Of a stretch of DNA of 64,000 bases, positions 1 through 11,749 are shown piece after piece. Origin of the DNA: Sphagnum compactum (Eukaryota; Bryophyta; Sphagnopsida; Sphagnales); NCBI GenBank assembly GCA_965153455.1, contig OZ234499.1, positions 1,488,001-1,552,000 on the forward strand. Direction: 5' to 3'. Position 1 is the stretch's first letter. Every line of letters begins with the position of its first letter. A model generated the notes under the pieces. That model saw only the letters and a list, made by a program, of their open reading frames with translations. It ran no database searches and had not been told where the DNA came from. The position numbers and the translations under genes were made by a program.

Positions 1-1136
1 ATACCGACAGTCGAGAGGGCAGTGATCAATCAGGAAAAGGGCAAATACAATCTACTTGTAGAAGGGTAACTTACCTTAAATCCCACTGGATATAGTGATA
101 AAACACGAAGAGAATTTCTTTTGGTGACTTGTAGCCTCTAGATGCATTTAGCAGTTTGTGAGCTGCTTTTTTTTTTAGCAGGTGTGTTTTTCTTAGGAGC
201 CTGGAACTAGCTAGTTCTGAGCTACTTTGACCTTTGGGTAGTCTACATTCATGTTCACAGTGTTGAAATGGGGATTTGTAGGGCTAGGCATTTGGCTTTT
301 AGAAAACAAGCTTTTGTTCTAATGGGAATCTGTATGCTTGTTTGCATGATCACAGCACAAATCTTAGGGCTGTCATGGGCACACCAGGAGTGGATGGAAG
401 ACACACAAAGAGCAATCATGTGATTGAAGCGGAACAGACTCTAGGGATAGAAGCTGCAAGGAAGTGCATCATTGATGAAATCCAGTACACAATGGCCAGC
501 CATGGAATGAGTATTGACCTTCGTCACATGATGTTGCTTGCAGATGTGATGACCTATAAGGTGTGTGTCTAATGCTGGTCTATTGGCTAAATATTCAACT
601 TTTTACATTGAAGTAGTTCCAAATTTCTAAGGAGGAGAAATGGCAGTGAGAGGCAGGCTTTGAGGTTTTGGCAGCCACAAGGTGTGGGAAATGTTGTTGT
701 GCTCATGATGAAGAGTATGATGGTTATATGTTTTTTTCTGGGATCTTGGTTTGCAGGGTGAAGTACTTGGAATTACAAGGTTTGGCATAGCGAAGATGAA
801 GGACAGCGTGCTCATGCTGGCATCGTTTGAAAAAACCACAGATCATTTGTTTGATGCAGCTGTCCATGGGCGTGTTGATGAGATTGAGGGTGTCAGTGAA
901 TGCATCATCATGGGGATTCCCATGCCCATAGGCACTGGGCTTTTCAAAATTTGTCAGCAGTAAGTTTGTCCAGTAAAACTGATTTTCCCACATTTCAGTA
1001 AGAGATCTTGTCCAGCCTCATGGAAATGAGGACTTTCAGTTTCTGACTCCTGACTCTGGGACTTATCTGCTTCTGTTCATGCAGGGTTGAAAAGTTACCA
1101 AAATTGGCATATGGACCGTTGCCTCTGTTGTCATAG
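1..1136 (+). CDS. NRPC1: RNA polymerase III largest subunit, C-terminal end (partial, last four exons)
   Basis: This is the 3' end of the gene for the catalytic largest subunit of nuclear RNA polymerase III, which makes tRNA, 5S rRNA and other small RNAs. Exons seen: <1-65, 356-560, 757-959 and 1085-1136, with the TAG stop at 1134-1136. All junctions are GT-AG and the codon phases join exactly: GG+C gives Gly, CA+G gives Gln. The protein contains [57 protein letters not shown] and [19 protein letters not shown], which are the conserved C-terminal blocks of RPC1 and distinguish it from Pol I and Pol II subunits. The fourth exon adds the short tail [16 protein letters not shown]. Reading through the donor at 960 would stop at once (TAA at 961), so the final exon is needed for the normal end. 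The 5' part lies outside the window. The family call is secure; the short last exon rests on phase and splice signals. Confidence 0.95.
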
Positions 1137-1346
1137 CCCAAGTTGAGGGACCCTTGTTAGGTGCAGGGTGACTTGTATACGTACTGTATTATGGTTCCCT
1201 TGAGCCACATTACCAGACATGCCTGATGTTGCATCTATCACAGGTATTCTCCTGTCCTCATTTGCAAATCTTCATGTCAAATTGGAGCTTTATTCATGTA
1301 GTATTGGGTGTGCTGGGATTTCATAGTTGTTTTCTGCTTTGTAGGA

Positions 1347-1352
1347 AATAAA
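1347..1352 (+). promoter_or_regulatory. Candidate poly(A) signal of NRPC1
   Basis: AATAAA lies about 210 bases after the NRPC1 stop codon, a usual plant 3'-UTR distance. It is motif evidence only. Confidence 0.35.
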
Positions 1353-4172
1353 GCAAAAGTTGTTTGGATGCCTATGCTATGAATCTTGAAACACTTCTCT
1401 ATGTTGAATCCAAACTAGGGATAACTTATAAAGCCAGCCCTGCATGGCTTTGGATTAGAAATATGCTGGAAGTTTTGTAAGGCTGATGGGTGTTCTTACT
1501 GGAAGCAGATATGCAGTGCAACATGACCCTGGATGGATGAGGCCAGTTGAGACAAAATTATCAGAAATGTGAAGGTGGAGATTCTGTGCCCAGATGGTCA
1601 TCTTTGGTCTTGCATTTAAGGTGTGCAGTGAAAAATTTACTTTCATTTATGTTAGATGTGCATGTGTCTTAATGAGCTCAGAATCATTTACAGAGACGAT
1701 TGATTCTGTTCATATGCACATTTTTGGAATGATTCTTTCTTGCTGCACACTGTTGGTTACTGATAGGGTCCAGTAGTGGAAAGGACCATGCATAAATCAG
1801 GCAATTTGCAGAAAATTGTATAATCTTCTGCAGATGCCGGCAATGATGACTACAAACAAATATTACATTCAAGAAATTTCTTTTGTGAATTTTGACTGTC
1901 CATCTTTTAGTATGCTCAGATGCAATCTAAGGCGACATGTAGTTCAAAGCCTGTTGAATTACTGGTCTGATAGTCATTCTAGGGAGATATCATGTAAGGA
2001 CAGTTCCTCTCTGGGAAGAATTAATAAGGTTGAGCTTACTGTTGGATGCATATGTCCTAAGGTGCAGCAGTCTGGCTCAATGTTGCCTCTACATTTGGAT
2101 GCAACCAAGTATTGTTTAGATAACTATCTGAAATGCCAAAGTGATTTTCAGTTGGGAACTTCAGCTGAGATACTTCAGCATGATGTGCTGTCCAGGTTTT
2201 GGTGATGTTGTGTACAGTAGCAGCTGTTGGAGTGAAGATGGGGGCGTTAAGAGTGGGCTCTTATAGCTTGTAATCCTGTGCTTAATAGTATCCAACTGCT
2301 GCATATGGTAGAGTAAGTTTAACCTGTAGATTAGCCACTAATCAAATATGGATGTCAGGCCACCTAAGTGTGCAAAGTAGTAAGACTATTCATGAAGCCA
2401 CCATGAAATACATATCCCAGACTTGATGGGCAATGGTGTTCAGAGAGCCAATTGAAGTCCACGGGGCCTCTTGCCCAAGCAGTATTTTATTCAGGTGCTG
2501 GATTCTGGCAAGGCAGGAATTTGGGTAGTTGCCTCTTAGAATAGAAATGAAGGTGTCAAGGGGGAAGCTATGAGCACACATTGGAGCTAGTAGTGTCAGA
2601 CAGAGTTTGATAGTACCAAGCTGGACGCAGATTATAACCAACTGTACTGGAACAATCTTTAATGTCTCTTCTGATGGACAGTCAGTTGTGGAGTTCACAA
2701 GGTGATAAAGATTCAATGGTTCATGGAATGCAGATTGTAGTGATATGAGTTATTGGTAATTTGTGCAACAGATTTGATGTCTTTTTTGCAACAGGGATGA
2801 AGTGATCTGGACAAAAGGATTTTAGGGTGGGGTGTGGTGAGCATCCTTGCCATATCTTGCATTGTATTTGTGATGGGTTGATGCATGATCTAAGCGACTG
2901 TTTGCTTCAATAGCTTCTTTGTTGATGTTTGACAATGTTAATGTACTTCAGACTTTTGGTCAAATGTCCATCAATGGTTGATTGTAGTGCCAAACTATGT
3001 GAAAACCTGAACTACTTTGCCTGCCATTGAGGGAAATTATGGGAAATTATGGTGGAAATCTTGGCTAACTGTGCCCTGCTCATTGTGACACATGACTTGG
3101 AGATTATATAATTGGATTGCCCAGAAAGAGCAGGGAAAAGAGTCTCTCCCATTGAGGACATAAAGTAGATGAATATTCATGTGAGTGGATACAGCAGGTA
3201 CATAGTTGGCTGATGATAACAGGGAACTGCAGTTTAAATGAGCTTCCACAGTTTACAATTTTGAAATCAACAGGTAGTTATCAAAGTTCCGTCAGGAAGG
3301 CTCTTTGTGTACAGGATGGTTGTCTGCATACAATCATATGATGGAAATTGCAGTGAAACTGTCATAAGTACTGTCCTTTTCTGAATCCCAGAATCATTGA
3401 TCTGTATTCAATAAGTTGCACCAAACAGACTCCCCTAAAGAGTCACTCCTCAAAGGCTGTTTGATTGGAGAGAGTGTTTAGGTTTGATTGCCTTCAACTC
3501 ATAACCTGGGAAATCCTCAACCACAAATCCAATCCTAGCAGTGAAGTTAAATAGGGTTCTGGGGCCAGCATAGTAATTGAACTTATGGCCCCCACAAAAT
3601 AGGGTTCTGGGGCCAGCATAGTAATTGAACTTATGGCCCCCACAAAAGTCTCTTGAAAAACAACGGCCATTCCAAATGAGGTCTTAGCTGGGTCTACATT
3701 CTGCAGCATTCGTTACCACAGGTTTGTCTGACTTGAATGCATACTCTCTAAGCACAAGATGTTCTGGCAATCAATGCAACCTTGCCAGTCAAGGCATTAC
3801 TACCCCAGAAAATCATCAGGTGTGCCTTTTAGCCCCAAATCATGAAGCAGAATTGACAAAAGTGTCAGGAAACACAAAACTCTTGTGGCATGGAAAACGC
3901 ATGTGTAAGCTAAAAGTGCACAGACAATATGTTCTGTGACAAATTTCTCTTGGTATCAATTCTGCAGTCCAGCTTGATGACCCATGCTGCTGCAACACAA
4001 TGCTTGAGATTCAAAGCAAAATAAGGCACAAAAGAACCTATGGATCTTAGAGTTAAGAAACAGGTCACAAATGCTCACAACCTAACCACAACTGTAACCA
4101 GTAACTGGCAGGCACCTCCAGACCAGCTCATAGGACTTGAAGCAACAAATACTGGAGAAGGAATATTAGGTA
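1353..4172. other. Intergenic, no supported gene
   Basis: Open frames of 129 codons (1816-2205, +) and 108 codons (2390-2716, -) occur, but neither shows a family motif or splice structure that I recognise. The only clear structure is a 48-bp tandem duplication at 3551-3646. Unrecognised exons cannot be excluded because the base composition here is less AT-rich than further right. Confidence 0.4.
3551..3646. repeat. Perfect tandem duplication, 48-bp unit x2
   Basis: The 48 bases starting ATAGGGTTCTGGGGCCAGCA at 3551-3598 are repeated without change at 3599-3646. Because 48 is a multiple of three, a - strand open frame crosses it as two identical 16-residue blocks. That frame has no other support. 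Perfect identity suggests recent replication slippage. Confidence 0.95.
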
Positions 4173-5567
4173 CTACGTAGAAGATGCTTTTTCTTCAAGC
4201 TCTTGCATGAGCTGCCGCCGCAGCCTTGCTGCTTCCCTTTCAAGTTTGATACCCTCAATCTGTAAAAGCATCACAACTTTCAAATTAATAAAAGCCTTTC
4301 AAACAAGTAACTTTCCAGTTTTTCAAAAAAATATACTGGCAGTGAAGCAAATTCAGCAGCTTCAGACATTACAAAGGATTCCATCCTTTGTTCCGAAAAC
4401 ATTACTCGCCATCAAGCTTCCAAGATAACAAGCTTTCATCTCAGCCAGACAAAGGGTGGGTGGGTGAGAGGGGATTAAGGCTACTCTTAAGTTCCTTTTA
4501 GATATCATCTCCCTTGAGCATCACAATACAGCACAATGTGACATAGGGGCACAATTCAGTCCATCTCAAAAGTTCCTAGAGAAAGTTTCAACACTAATAA
4601 CAATATCGTGGAAACATGTCAACGCTCATGCACTGTCTTCTTCATTGTCAATTCAACATTGCTTGTCTCGATGAGATCTTTCCTGTTTCTAAATTACTGA
4701 TACTCCCTACTCTCTTTCCAGAAAAAGAGATCAGTGAATTTGAACTTGATGCATGATCATAGTATGAACCGACATACTATGATCATGCAATTACTTCCAA
4801 GGACTGAGCACAGAATGAAATCTCTGTTGTATCAAAGCAAAAACAAGTAGATCTTTGCTGTGTAATGAAGATCTGGAACAAAACTCAGTTGAACAAGAGA
4901 GCTTGGCACAACCATAGCTGAAAGCAATCTGAATATTCCTACAATCTTGATCATTCCTCGCATGATGAGACAGCTCAAGAAGTGCACAGCAGTCATCCAA
5001 ACCCTAGATCTCGCTCAAGGAGGCAGAGGCTCAAGAAGCTGATGAAACCCTAAAATGATGTCAGAGCGTTCAGGACAAACGCTAGGGTTGATAGTTGATA
5101 CGACCGCGAAGAAATCTTCGGTGCATCCATGCCTCCACTCGTCTCAGGATCGGACCCTCGTGTTTGTGAACCGAGAAGTCTCGGCCCTTCCCCTAAAGAA
5201 GGATAAGGAAACCGACACGCTAACTTGGCGACGAATGAGACTTTTTAACCCTAAGTTGGCCACTTTAGATGTGGCGTAACATCCCCGGGTTTCCACAATT
5301 TGCACGACCGGTTGATTTACAGATATATAAGCCGAAATCCAGTTGCCAGATTGCCATGATCTCCAACTAATAGCTTATGGTTTGAACGCTCACAAGAACA
5401 AAATAGGAATGGGTAACTGAAGCTGGCGAGAAAGAAGAAGGAATGAAGGAAAAGAGCCGAACCTTGCTTTCCTGGCGACGAGCCATCCAGCCAAAGAGTG
5501 AATCTGCCTGATTGAGCGCCACATAGGTGACAGCCACCATCGCCGCGAATGTGTAGGTCCTCACCAT
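4173..5567 (-). CDS. 63-residue single-pass membrane microprotein, two exons
   Basis: Exon 1 is 5567-5463 (35 codons) and exon 2 is 4259-4173 (28 codons plus TAG), on the - strand, joined in phase 0 by a GT-AG intron of about 1.2 kb (5462-4260). The start is the ATG at 5567, which opens MVRTYTFAAMVAVTYVALNQ; an in-frame ATG lies further upstream, but the GC-richer coding-like sequence begins here. Residues 7-19 form a short hydrophobic helix, followed by ADSLFGWMARRQESK and then a strongly charged helix with KLEREAARLRRQLMQELEEK. The layout (membrane anchor plus amphipathic charged helix) resembles small subunits of organelle or ER membrane complexes. I do not recognise the family, so no function is assigned. 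Two short exons that splice cleanly into one closed frame with coherent helix character are the main support. RNA evidence would settle it. Confidence 0.65.
4750..4789. repeat. Perfect 17-bp inverted repeat with 6-nt loop
   Basis: The left arm TGCATGATCATAGTATG (4750-4766) and right arm CATACTATGATCATGCA (4773-4789) are exact reverse complements around the loop AACCGA. It lies within the intron of the microprotein gene. It could be a snapback from replication slippage or an RNA hairpin in the intron. Confidence 0.95.
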
Positions 5568-8500
5568 CGTTGCCAAATCCTTCCTTCTCAACCCCAAAGA
5601 AAAACATAAAAAGAATCCACCAAACAAAACAAAACAGGTGAGACGAATCTTTGCAAACAAAAGGTTTTTCCGTTATTCCTCCAATTGCTTCTCAGGAAAA
5701 CTCAGCTGTTAAGCAAGATCCAAGAGAAAAAAATACCTGGTGGGTGCACAAACCGTAGGAATGCGAAACTAACGCTCTGTTCGGCTTTGCCCAGAAACCA
5801 AGCTTTGAGGTCCCACTGAACGTCCCGACATTACTGCAGTCGAGATCTCAATCCATATGCCATATCGAGATCCCATTTGAGGTCTCCTAAATACATTTTC
5901 CCTCAAAAGACACTCTCCTTAAAATCAGAAACGTCAGAGATTTGATTTTTTTTTTTTGTGGCGAAATTTTGCGATTTGTCAAATTTGTTTTTCAGCAAAT
6001 GAAAAAAATGAAAAATTTGTGATTTATATGGATTTTGTTTTGCCATTTTTCAAAATAAAAAAATGAAATTAGTCAAATCTAGACCCAGGCATTTCCTTGG
6101 TTGTGTCACCTGTAGCAACACTTTTGTTAAAATGTTAGAGCTCATCGAGGACAATCGCCATTTAATGCTAATTAATATTGGGGATCCTCACAAGTGCACC
6201 TACTTGAAGAATTAAAAAAAGAAAAAACCTTTGTGAGTCACCACAATGTGATAATTAGCCAAGAAAGGAGACATTGCTTTGGAGATAGTGTGCCCGGGTG
6301 AGACATTAGTGTCACTAAAAAACAAAGGGAATACATTCTGTAGTGTGCACATCCCCATTGCTGGACATCCATGGACTGAAGTATGATTCTGATACTTTTT
6401 ATTAAAGCATGACAATTCTGATTCAAATATTCTTCTTCTTGAAGATCCCAATAGACATCTAAGTTCTATGACCTTAATTCTATGTACCACAAAGGATTAG
6501 GCACTCATCTTGATTTCCTATCTAGGAGTCAATAGGTTGTTTTATGTGGCTGGCAGCTCATACCAACAACAGAATCCCCACAAAATATGAACTCTACTAC
6601 ATCAACATGGTTCAGTTTCAAAGATTGGACAGAAATTCAGGGCAAAATCAGCCAGTCCAAATATCACTACTTTTCAACATCTCCTCAGTCCCAAAAACCT
6701 CTGGAGCTCCCACAAAACAATGGGTACTCTTCTTAGGACAAAACACATTCCATACCCAGTTCAAAATCCCCAGAAACATCATGCATGAGCTGCCACACAA
6801 CCACTTCAGAAATCCTAGACACCCTCATCCTCTCCCATGTGTTGGTCCCTATAGAAACACATGTAACTCTAGGCCTTTTCTTGACATTCTTAGCACAGCG
6901 GAAGTCTTCTCGTCAAGATTATTCTCATTAAGTCTTCTTGATCAAGTTCTGCTTCTACCTATTTACAACACCCCAAAATCAAAATCAAACCACACTTTTT
7001 AGTCCTCCCTGCAAGTCCAATCACTTAGCTTCACTTTTATCACACCACAGCCCCCTGCCTTGACTTCCTCAGCCTCATCTCATCTCTTTACCTCCCCAAA
7101 ATCCCCTTGCTAATCTCCTTTTAGAAATTTGATCCACAAATCTCCTGAAGCGTATTCATTGGGCTGCAGAGATTGCATTCCATTTCAGCAGCTAACTCCC
7201 TTTGTCATGACCTATAGAGCAACAAAAACACACCAAAAACAGAAACATATTAAAAGTAGATTATTTTATTTTATTTTCTTTTTAGCGTTGTTGAAGCACT
7301 GTGTCGCCAGCAGTCCAGCTGCAGTCTAAGTTAAGGTTTGTAGACTTCATTCATAGAAAAACAAATGACACTATTTTTAGGTTACACTAGTTCTATGTAA
7401 CTGATTGCTAAACAAAGAGTTCACTTGCAAACAAGTGGGTGTTGTGAGGGTCTTTCGGTACCGTCTTTTCATCCCCCACCTTCTTTTATCACTTTTTGTA
7501 CTAGAGAACAGGCTGACTAGGGCCGATTACAGTTCTGAGCAAGTCCACAGGCAAGCTCGTTAGGGCGAGCCTATGGGCATGCTTAAAGTTGCCATGGGCA
7601 TTAGCGGGCCTGCTCTTTAGCAATCGAGGCCGGATATCTTGAAATAAAGGGTTTTTTTGGCCAAATTTGTTGCATTGACCAATTCTAAAGTAGTAGATCT
7701 AGAACAAACCTTAATTGGTTTCACCTGATTTAATATCATTACATGAACACAGATGTGAGAAAGAGATCGAGACTAGATTATTGTCTATTAAGGGTTTGCT
7801 CTCTCAACAAGCCTTCTTCCACACTGCTTTCTTGCAGGTTTAGAGCATCCACTAGTGCTCAATATGTGACCCTACTCCTACATGGCCAACATTAGCTCTC
7901 GTTGTTTTCAACCATTTGGGATTTTTGGCCTTTGTGAAGGTATAATAACAGATCCTTGGGAAAATGAATTGAGTTCACAATCTGATTTGGCAAAGGTTTG
8001 TGTTTTCATTTATATATTTTCAAATATAAAAAATCTATGGCCACTAGAAGGTGACAAGAGCGTCACAAACATGTTGTGTTCTTCAGTGACCTCAAAGATA
8101 GAAGTATTGCATGGTTGTACCATATGCCTTGGGAAACATGGGTGTAGAAAGGGCATCCAAAGGTGTGTTGACCCAAAGAATGGCTATTGAAAGACCTTAG
8201 TAGCAGTGTGCAAATCTTCAAAATTCAATTTCCTTGCATGGGGTAATCAATCAAGTTTTTTGATTACAACTTCAAAGAATTAGTGATTCTATAATTGGGT
8301 CATGTTGCATCGATAGGTAAGTATACCCTTGAGGTGTTTGTGCAAATGTAATGTATATGGTTACAAATTGATTGGACTAGTATAGAAGATCTAGCTAGAC
8401 ATTTCAAAAAAGGAGTGAACCCAATTTGTTAGCTAAAACCTAAAGAAATCCACCCTTTATGGTAGAAAATGGGGGGTGGGGGTGGAAACAAGTAGTTCAT

Positions 8501-9745
8501 CCAAACTCTTGGGTTTTAAAACCTCCAATTTTCCAAGGCCTTTGCTTATGAAAGATATGATGTGAAAGAATACTCTAATGCTCACATGGTATAGAAATAT
8601 TCCTTTTGTTATTACACAATTTAACAAGTCCAAGTGGGTTGAGGATAATAACCATGCATTAAGGGTGATTCTGTCTCACCTTTCTTTCAAGCTTGGATAG
8701 TTGCTTTGCAAAATGTCTTATCAAAATAAAGATGGACAAGCATGTGAAAGACTCAATCAATGTATATGGCATAATGTTTTATGGTGTAGTTCCATACTTA
8801 AGAACATATTCTATCGACTTAAAGCCCACAATGAAACTTCAGTTAGGGTTCCAACAAACATTTGTGGATAATGAAGGTTGGTTATGGAAATTTTTCAAAG
8901 GCTTCCAAAGCATATTACACAACTTAACATCTAAAGGTGTCACAGTTCCCTTGAAATACACACAATCAATATTGGACTTATTTGAATACTTTGAAGCTCC
9001 TTTGGATTCAAACGAGATCAAAGTGTGTTGTGAACAAGGAGAAGTCACTTGTACGAGTTTATATTCTTTACCTTAACTTCAATTACTTGATTATGATCTG
9101 ATGTGAGTACTTTGTAAGTTCAACATATTAAGGACCTTTGAGGATTTGAGATTAAATCACATTTCAAATTAGTTCATCACCAACCTTTCCTCTTGAATTT
9201 GGTGATACACCGATCGATTAAGATGCCCTTTCAAATAATCTATGCCACTTTTGGAAGGTGTAACTCCTTACTTGATTAAATTTTTTTTTGTCCTTTAAAA
9301 AAGAAATCTCAAAACATCCCAAGAATAACCACCTTAAGATGCAATTCCTTCCATAGTGGCAAATTAGTAATCACATGACAAATGTTGAATTGTATATCAT
9401 TTCCTTTTTATGGACATAATTTATTTATTTGGATATTAGAAGTAGTGTGATGATGGATTCTGCATCTTCTTATTTATATCCCACTATAGTGGTCAAAGAT
9501 GCCTTGGCTTATTGACTAAACTTGAAATGTCTTTGTAATTAGTTTGTATTTTAGTCAAATAATTAGATACCTGGTTGGATATTGTATTGGCAAGCATTGT
9601 GGTTCAAGTTGCAGTGACGATATGATGTGTAACATTTTTAATAATGTCTAATGCAAGGAGTAATTGGTGAGTTAGCCCATGTTTTAATACGTTATAGAAT
9701 GGTTTCATTTAAAGATTGTGCTAATTTGGAACATTTGTTTACATT
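5568..9745. other. Intergenic stretch without a supported gene
   Basis: The first 250 bases probably hold the promoter and 5' UTR of the microprotein gene. After that the sequence is AT-rich. Open frames at 6544-7002 (152 codons) and 8693-9076 (127 codons) lack recognisable motifs or splice partners. A short GC-richer patch at about 7440-7640 is visible without a clear identity. Confidence 0.4.
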
Positions 9746-11749
9746 AGTTGTGGATTGTAATGACGTATGTAAAACTAGTTCCAAGAAAGACCCAAGTTTT
9801 TTTACATTATTTATGTTCTTACAACCCAAAAGATTTATGTAGCAAACTATTGATGACATGAAGCTGATCTTTCTGCACCAAAATTTGACTTTGTATCACT
9901 ACTTAAAAAACACAATTTTTTCATTGCTAGCGTCTAGATTAAATTGATTTTAGAGTTGGGTTCATTTGTTTGAAATGAGTGATTATGTTTGATGTGATTA
10001 AAATGAAGACTAGCTTTGTTCATTTTAATTGAAAATACTAGATATTTAATCAAAACAAACATTATGTTGAACATGTGGCATATATAACACTTATGTGAAA
10101 TTATTCACCTTGACTCATGTGATTGAAATAAATCATCTAGATAAGATTGATTACTATTGTAATGTTATTTTTGATAATGTGGCAATTGCAATTTTAAAAA
10201 AATTGATTAATTTTAAAAAATTGAATTATTAAAATGAATGGAAATAGATTACAAATCTTATGTTCTCATTTGTTATTTATAACAATTCATATAAAAATGA
10301 ACATCAAGACAACAAGTGAAATACAATAACATGACATGTGAAACTTGAACTGATGTAATATATTTAAACTTGAAAATAAAAATAGTAAAATTTAATTAAA
10401 TATGTAAACTAAGAATCTACATATGAATTTTAATTATTTAATTTCATATGTGAAATTTATTTCATTTTGAGATGAAAAAAAAGAAATTTAATGAAATTAT
10501 AAAACCAATTTAATGAAATTATAAGTAAATAAGTAAATAATTAATAATCTTTAAAACTAGTATAATTTTCATTTTACATTTTGAAATTAAATGCATTATA
10601 AATTTCAAGAAGAAAAAATAAAATAAAATAAAATGTACATGTGTAAACAATTTTTTTATAAGTTATTTAATTATTTAATAAGGTTATAATGTGTGATATT
10701 AAAAAAAATGTGTTTATATATTTTGTGATAACAATTTTTGTCATTATGTGAGGTGGTGATGGGATGATAAAGGCCTTGGGTTGTGCTAAGAAAGGTAAAC
10801 GTTCAAATCTCATTTTGGACATGTCATGATCATGACATCATCATGATGATTTGTTGTGAATTCAACAAACTATCAATAGAAAAAATAAAAAATGAAAAAG
10901 TGATGATGATGATTTGTCATGGGTTTGATGAACTATTAATAATTAGCTTGAATTGTTTTTTTAAAATTGTGCATTGAAATTATGGGTCCAGTACGACAAC
11001 ATTTTAGACCCATCCATGGTTCAATCCAAAAGTAAAATAAAATAAATCATTAATGAATTTGTTATTAAAATAATTTACTATTTAATTGAAAATAATAATA
11101 TGGCCATGTCAACTAGAGTTTCACTTATAAAAACCAATGTAAAATCCTTGTTATCTAGGAATGTATTTGATTTCATATTATTTCAAACATGTTTATCACA
11201 ACTATTTAGAACTTCATAACATTAATTTAAAAATTGTATTCACTAACCTATCAAATCCTTGTGCACTATAAGTCTCATATAAGTATGTACACATGGTCAA
11301 AAAGTTCCACTGATATAAGTGAAGCAACATATCTGGATCGTTCAAAACAAGCATTTGGAAACATGGAAATTGCAAAAGCTTCAACATGAGGAAATGTGTT
11401 GAAAATTCATGACCTCATTTTGTTCTATTTTGTTAGACAATTATTTCCATTTTGTTACATGATGAAAAATATATCAAAATCATTATAATTCGTTTGATCA
11501 ATTTCACTTGTGTGTGTCAAGTCTATTCAAGCATTTAATGAAGTTTATTTTTCAGCATCTTGTGAATATGTCCTATATTTGAATAGAACAAATGAAATTT
11601 ATTTGTATTTTTTCTTTATTGAGATTTGTAGATAATAATTTGTGTACATCATGTTGGGTGAGAAACATAATTTTAGGACAAGGAGATGGATTGCCTACAA
11701 CATTCTATTAGACATATTTTGTTGACAATGTTGATAAGGTTGTGATTTT
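9746..11749. repeat. Segmental duplication block A (copy 1)
   Basis: About 2.0 kb that recurs almost unchanged at 15252-17271. It begins AGTTGTGGATTGTAATGACG and ends near GGTTGTGATTTT. It is very AT-rich and holds no gene I recognise. A 64-codon open frame (10783-10977) is shared with the second copy but looks like low-complexity sequence (repeated GATGAT). Confidence 0.93.

Noticed and set aside
1816-2205. 129-codon open frame after NRPC1
   Set aside because: No family motif, no splice partners and no codon pattern that separates it from the surroundings; possible but unsupported.
6544-7002. 152-codon open frame
   Set aside because: It is the longest isolated frame outside the Roco gene, but the residues show no domain and the local DNA is AT-rich intergenic.
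8693-9076. 127-codon open frame
   Set aside because: Not recognised, with no splice context or repeat support.
10783-10977. 64-codon frame repeated at 16286-16480
   Set aside because: Its conservation is explained by the recent segmental duplication, and its content is low-complexity GATGAT and CATGAT repeats.
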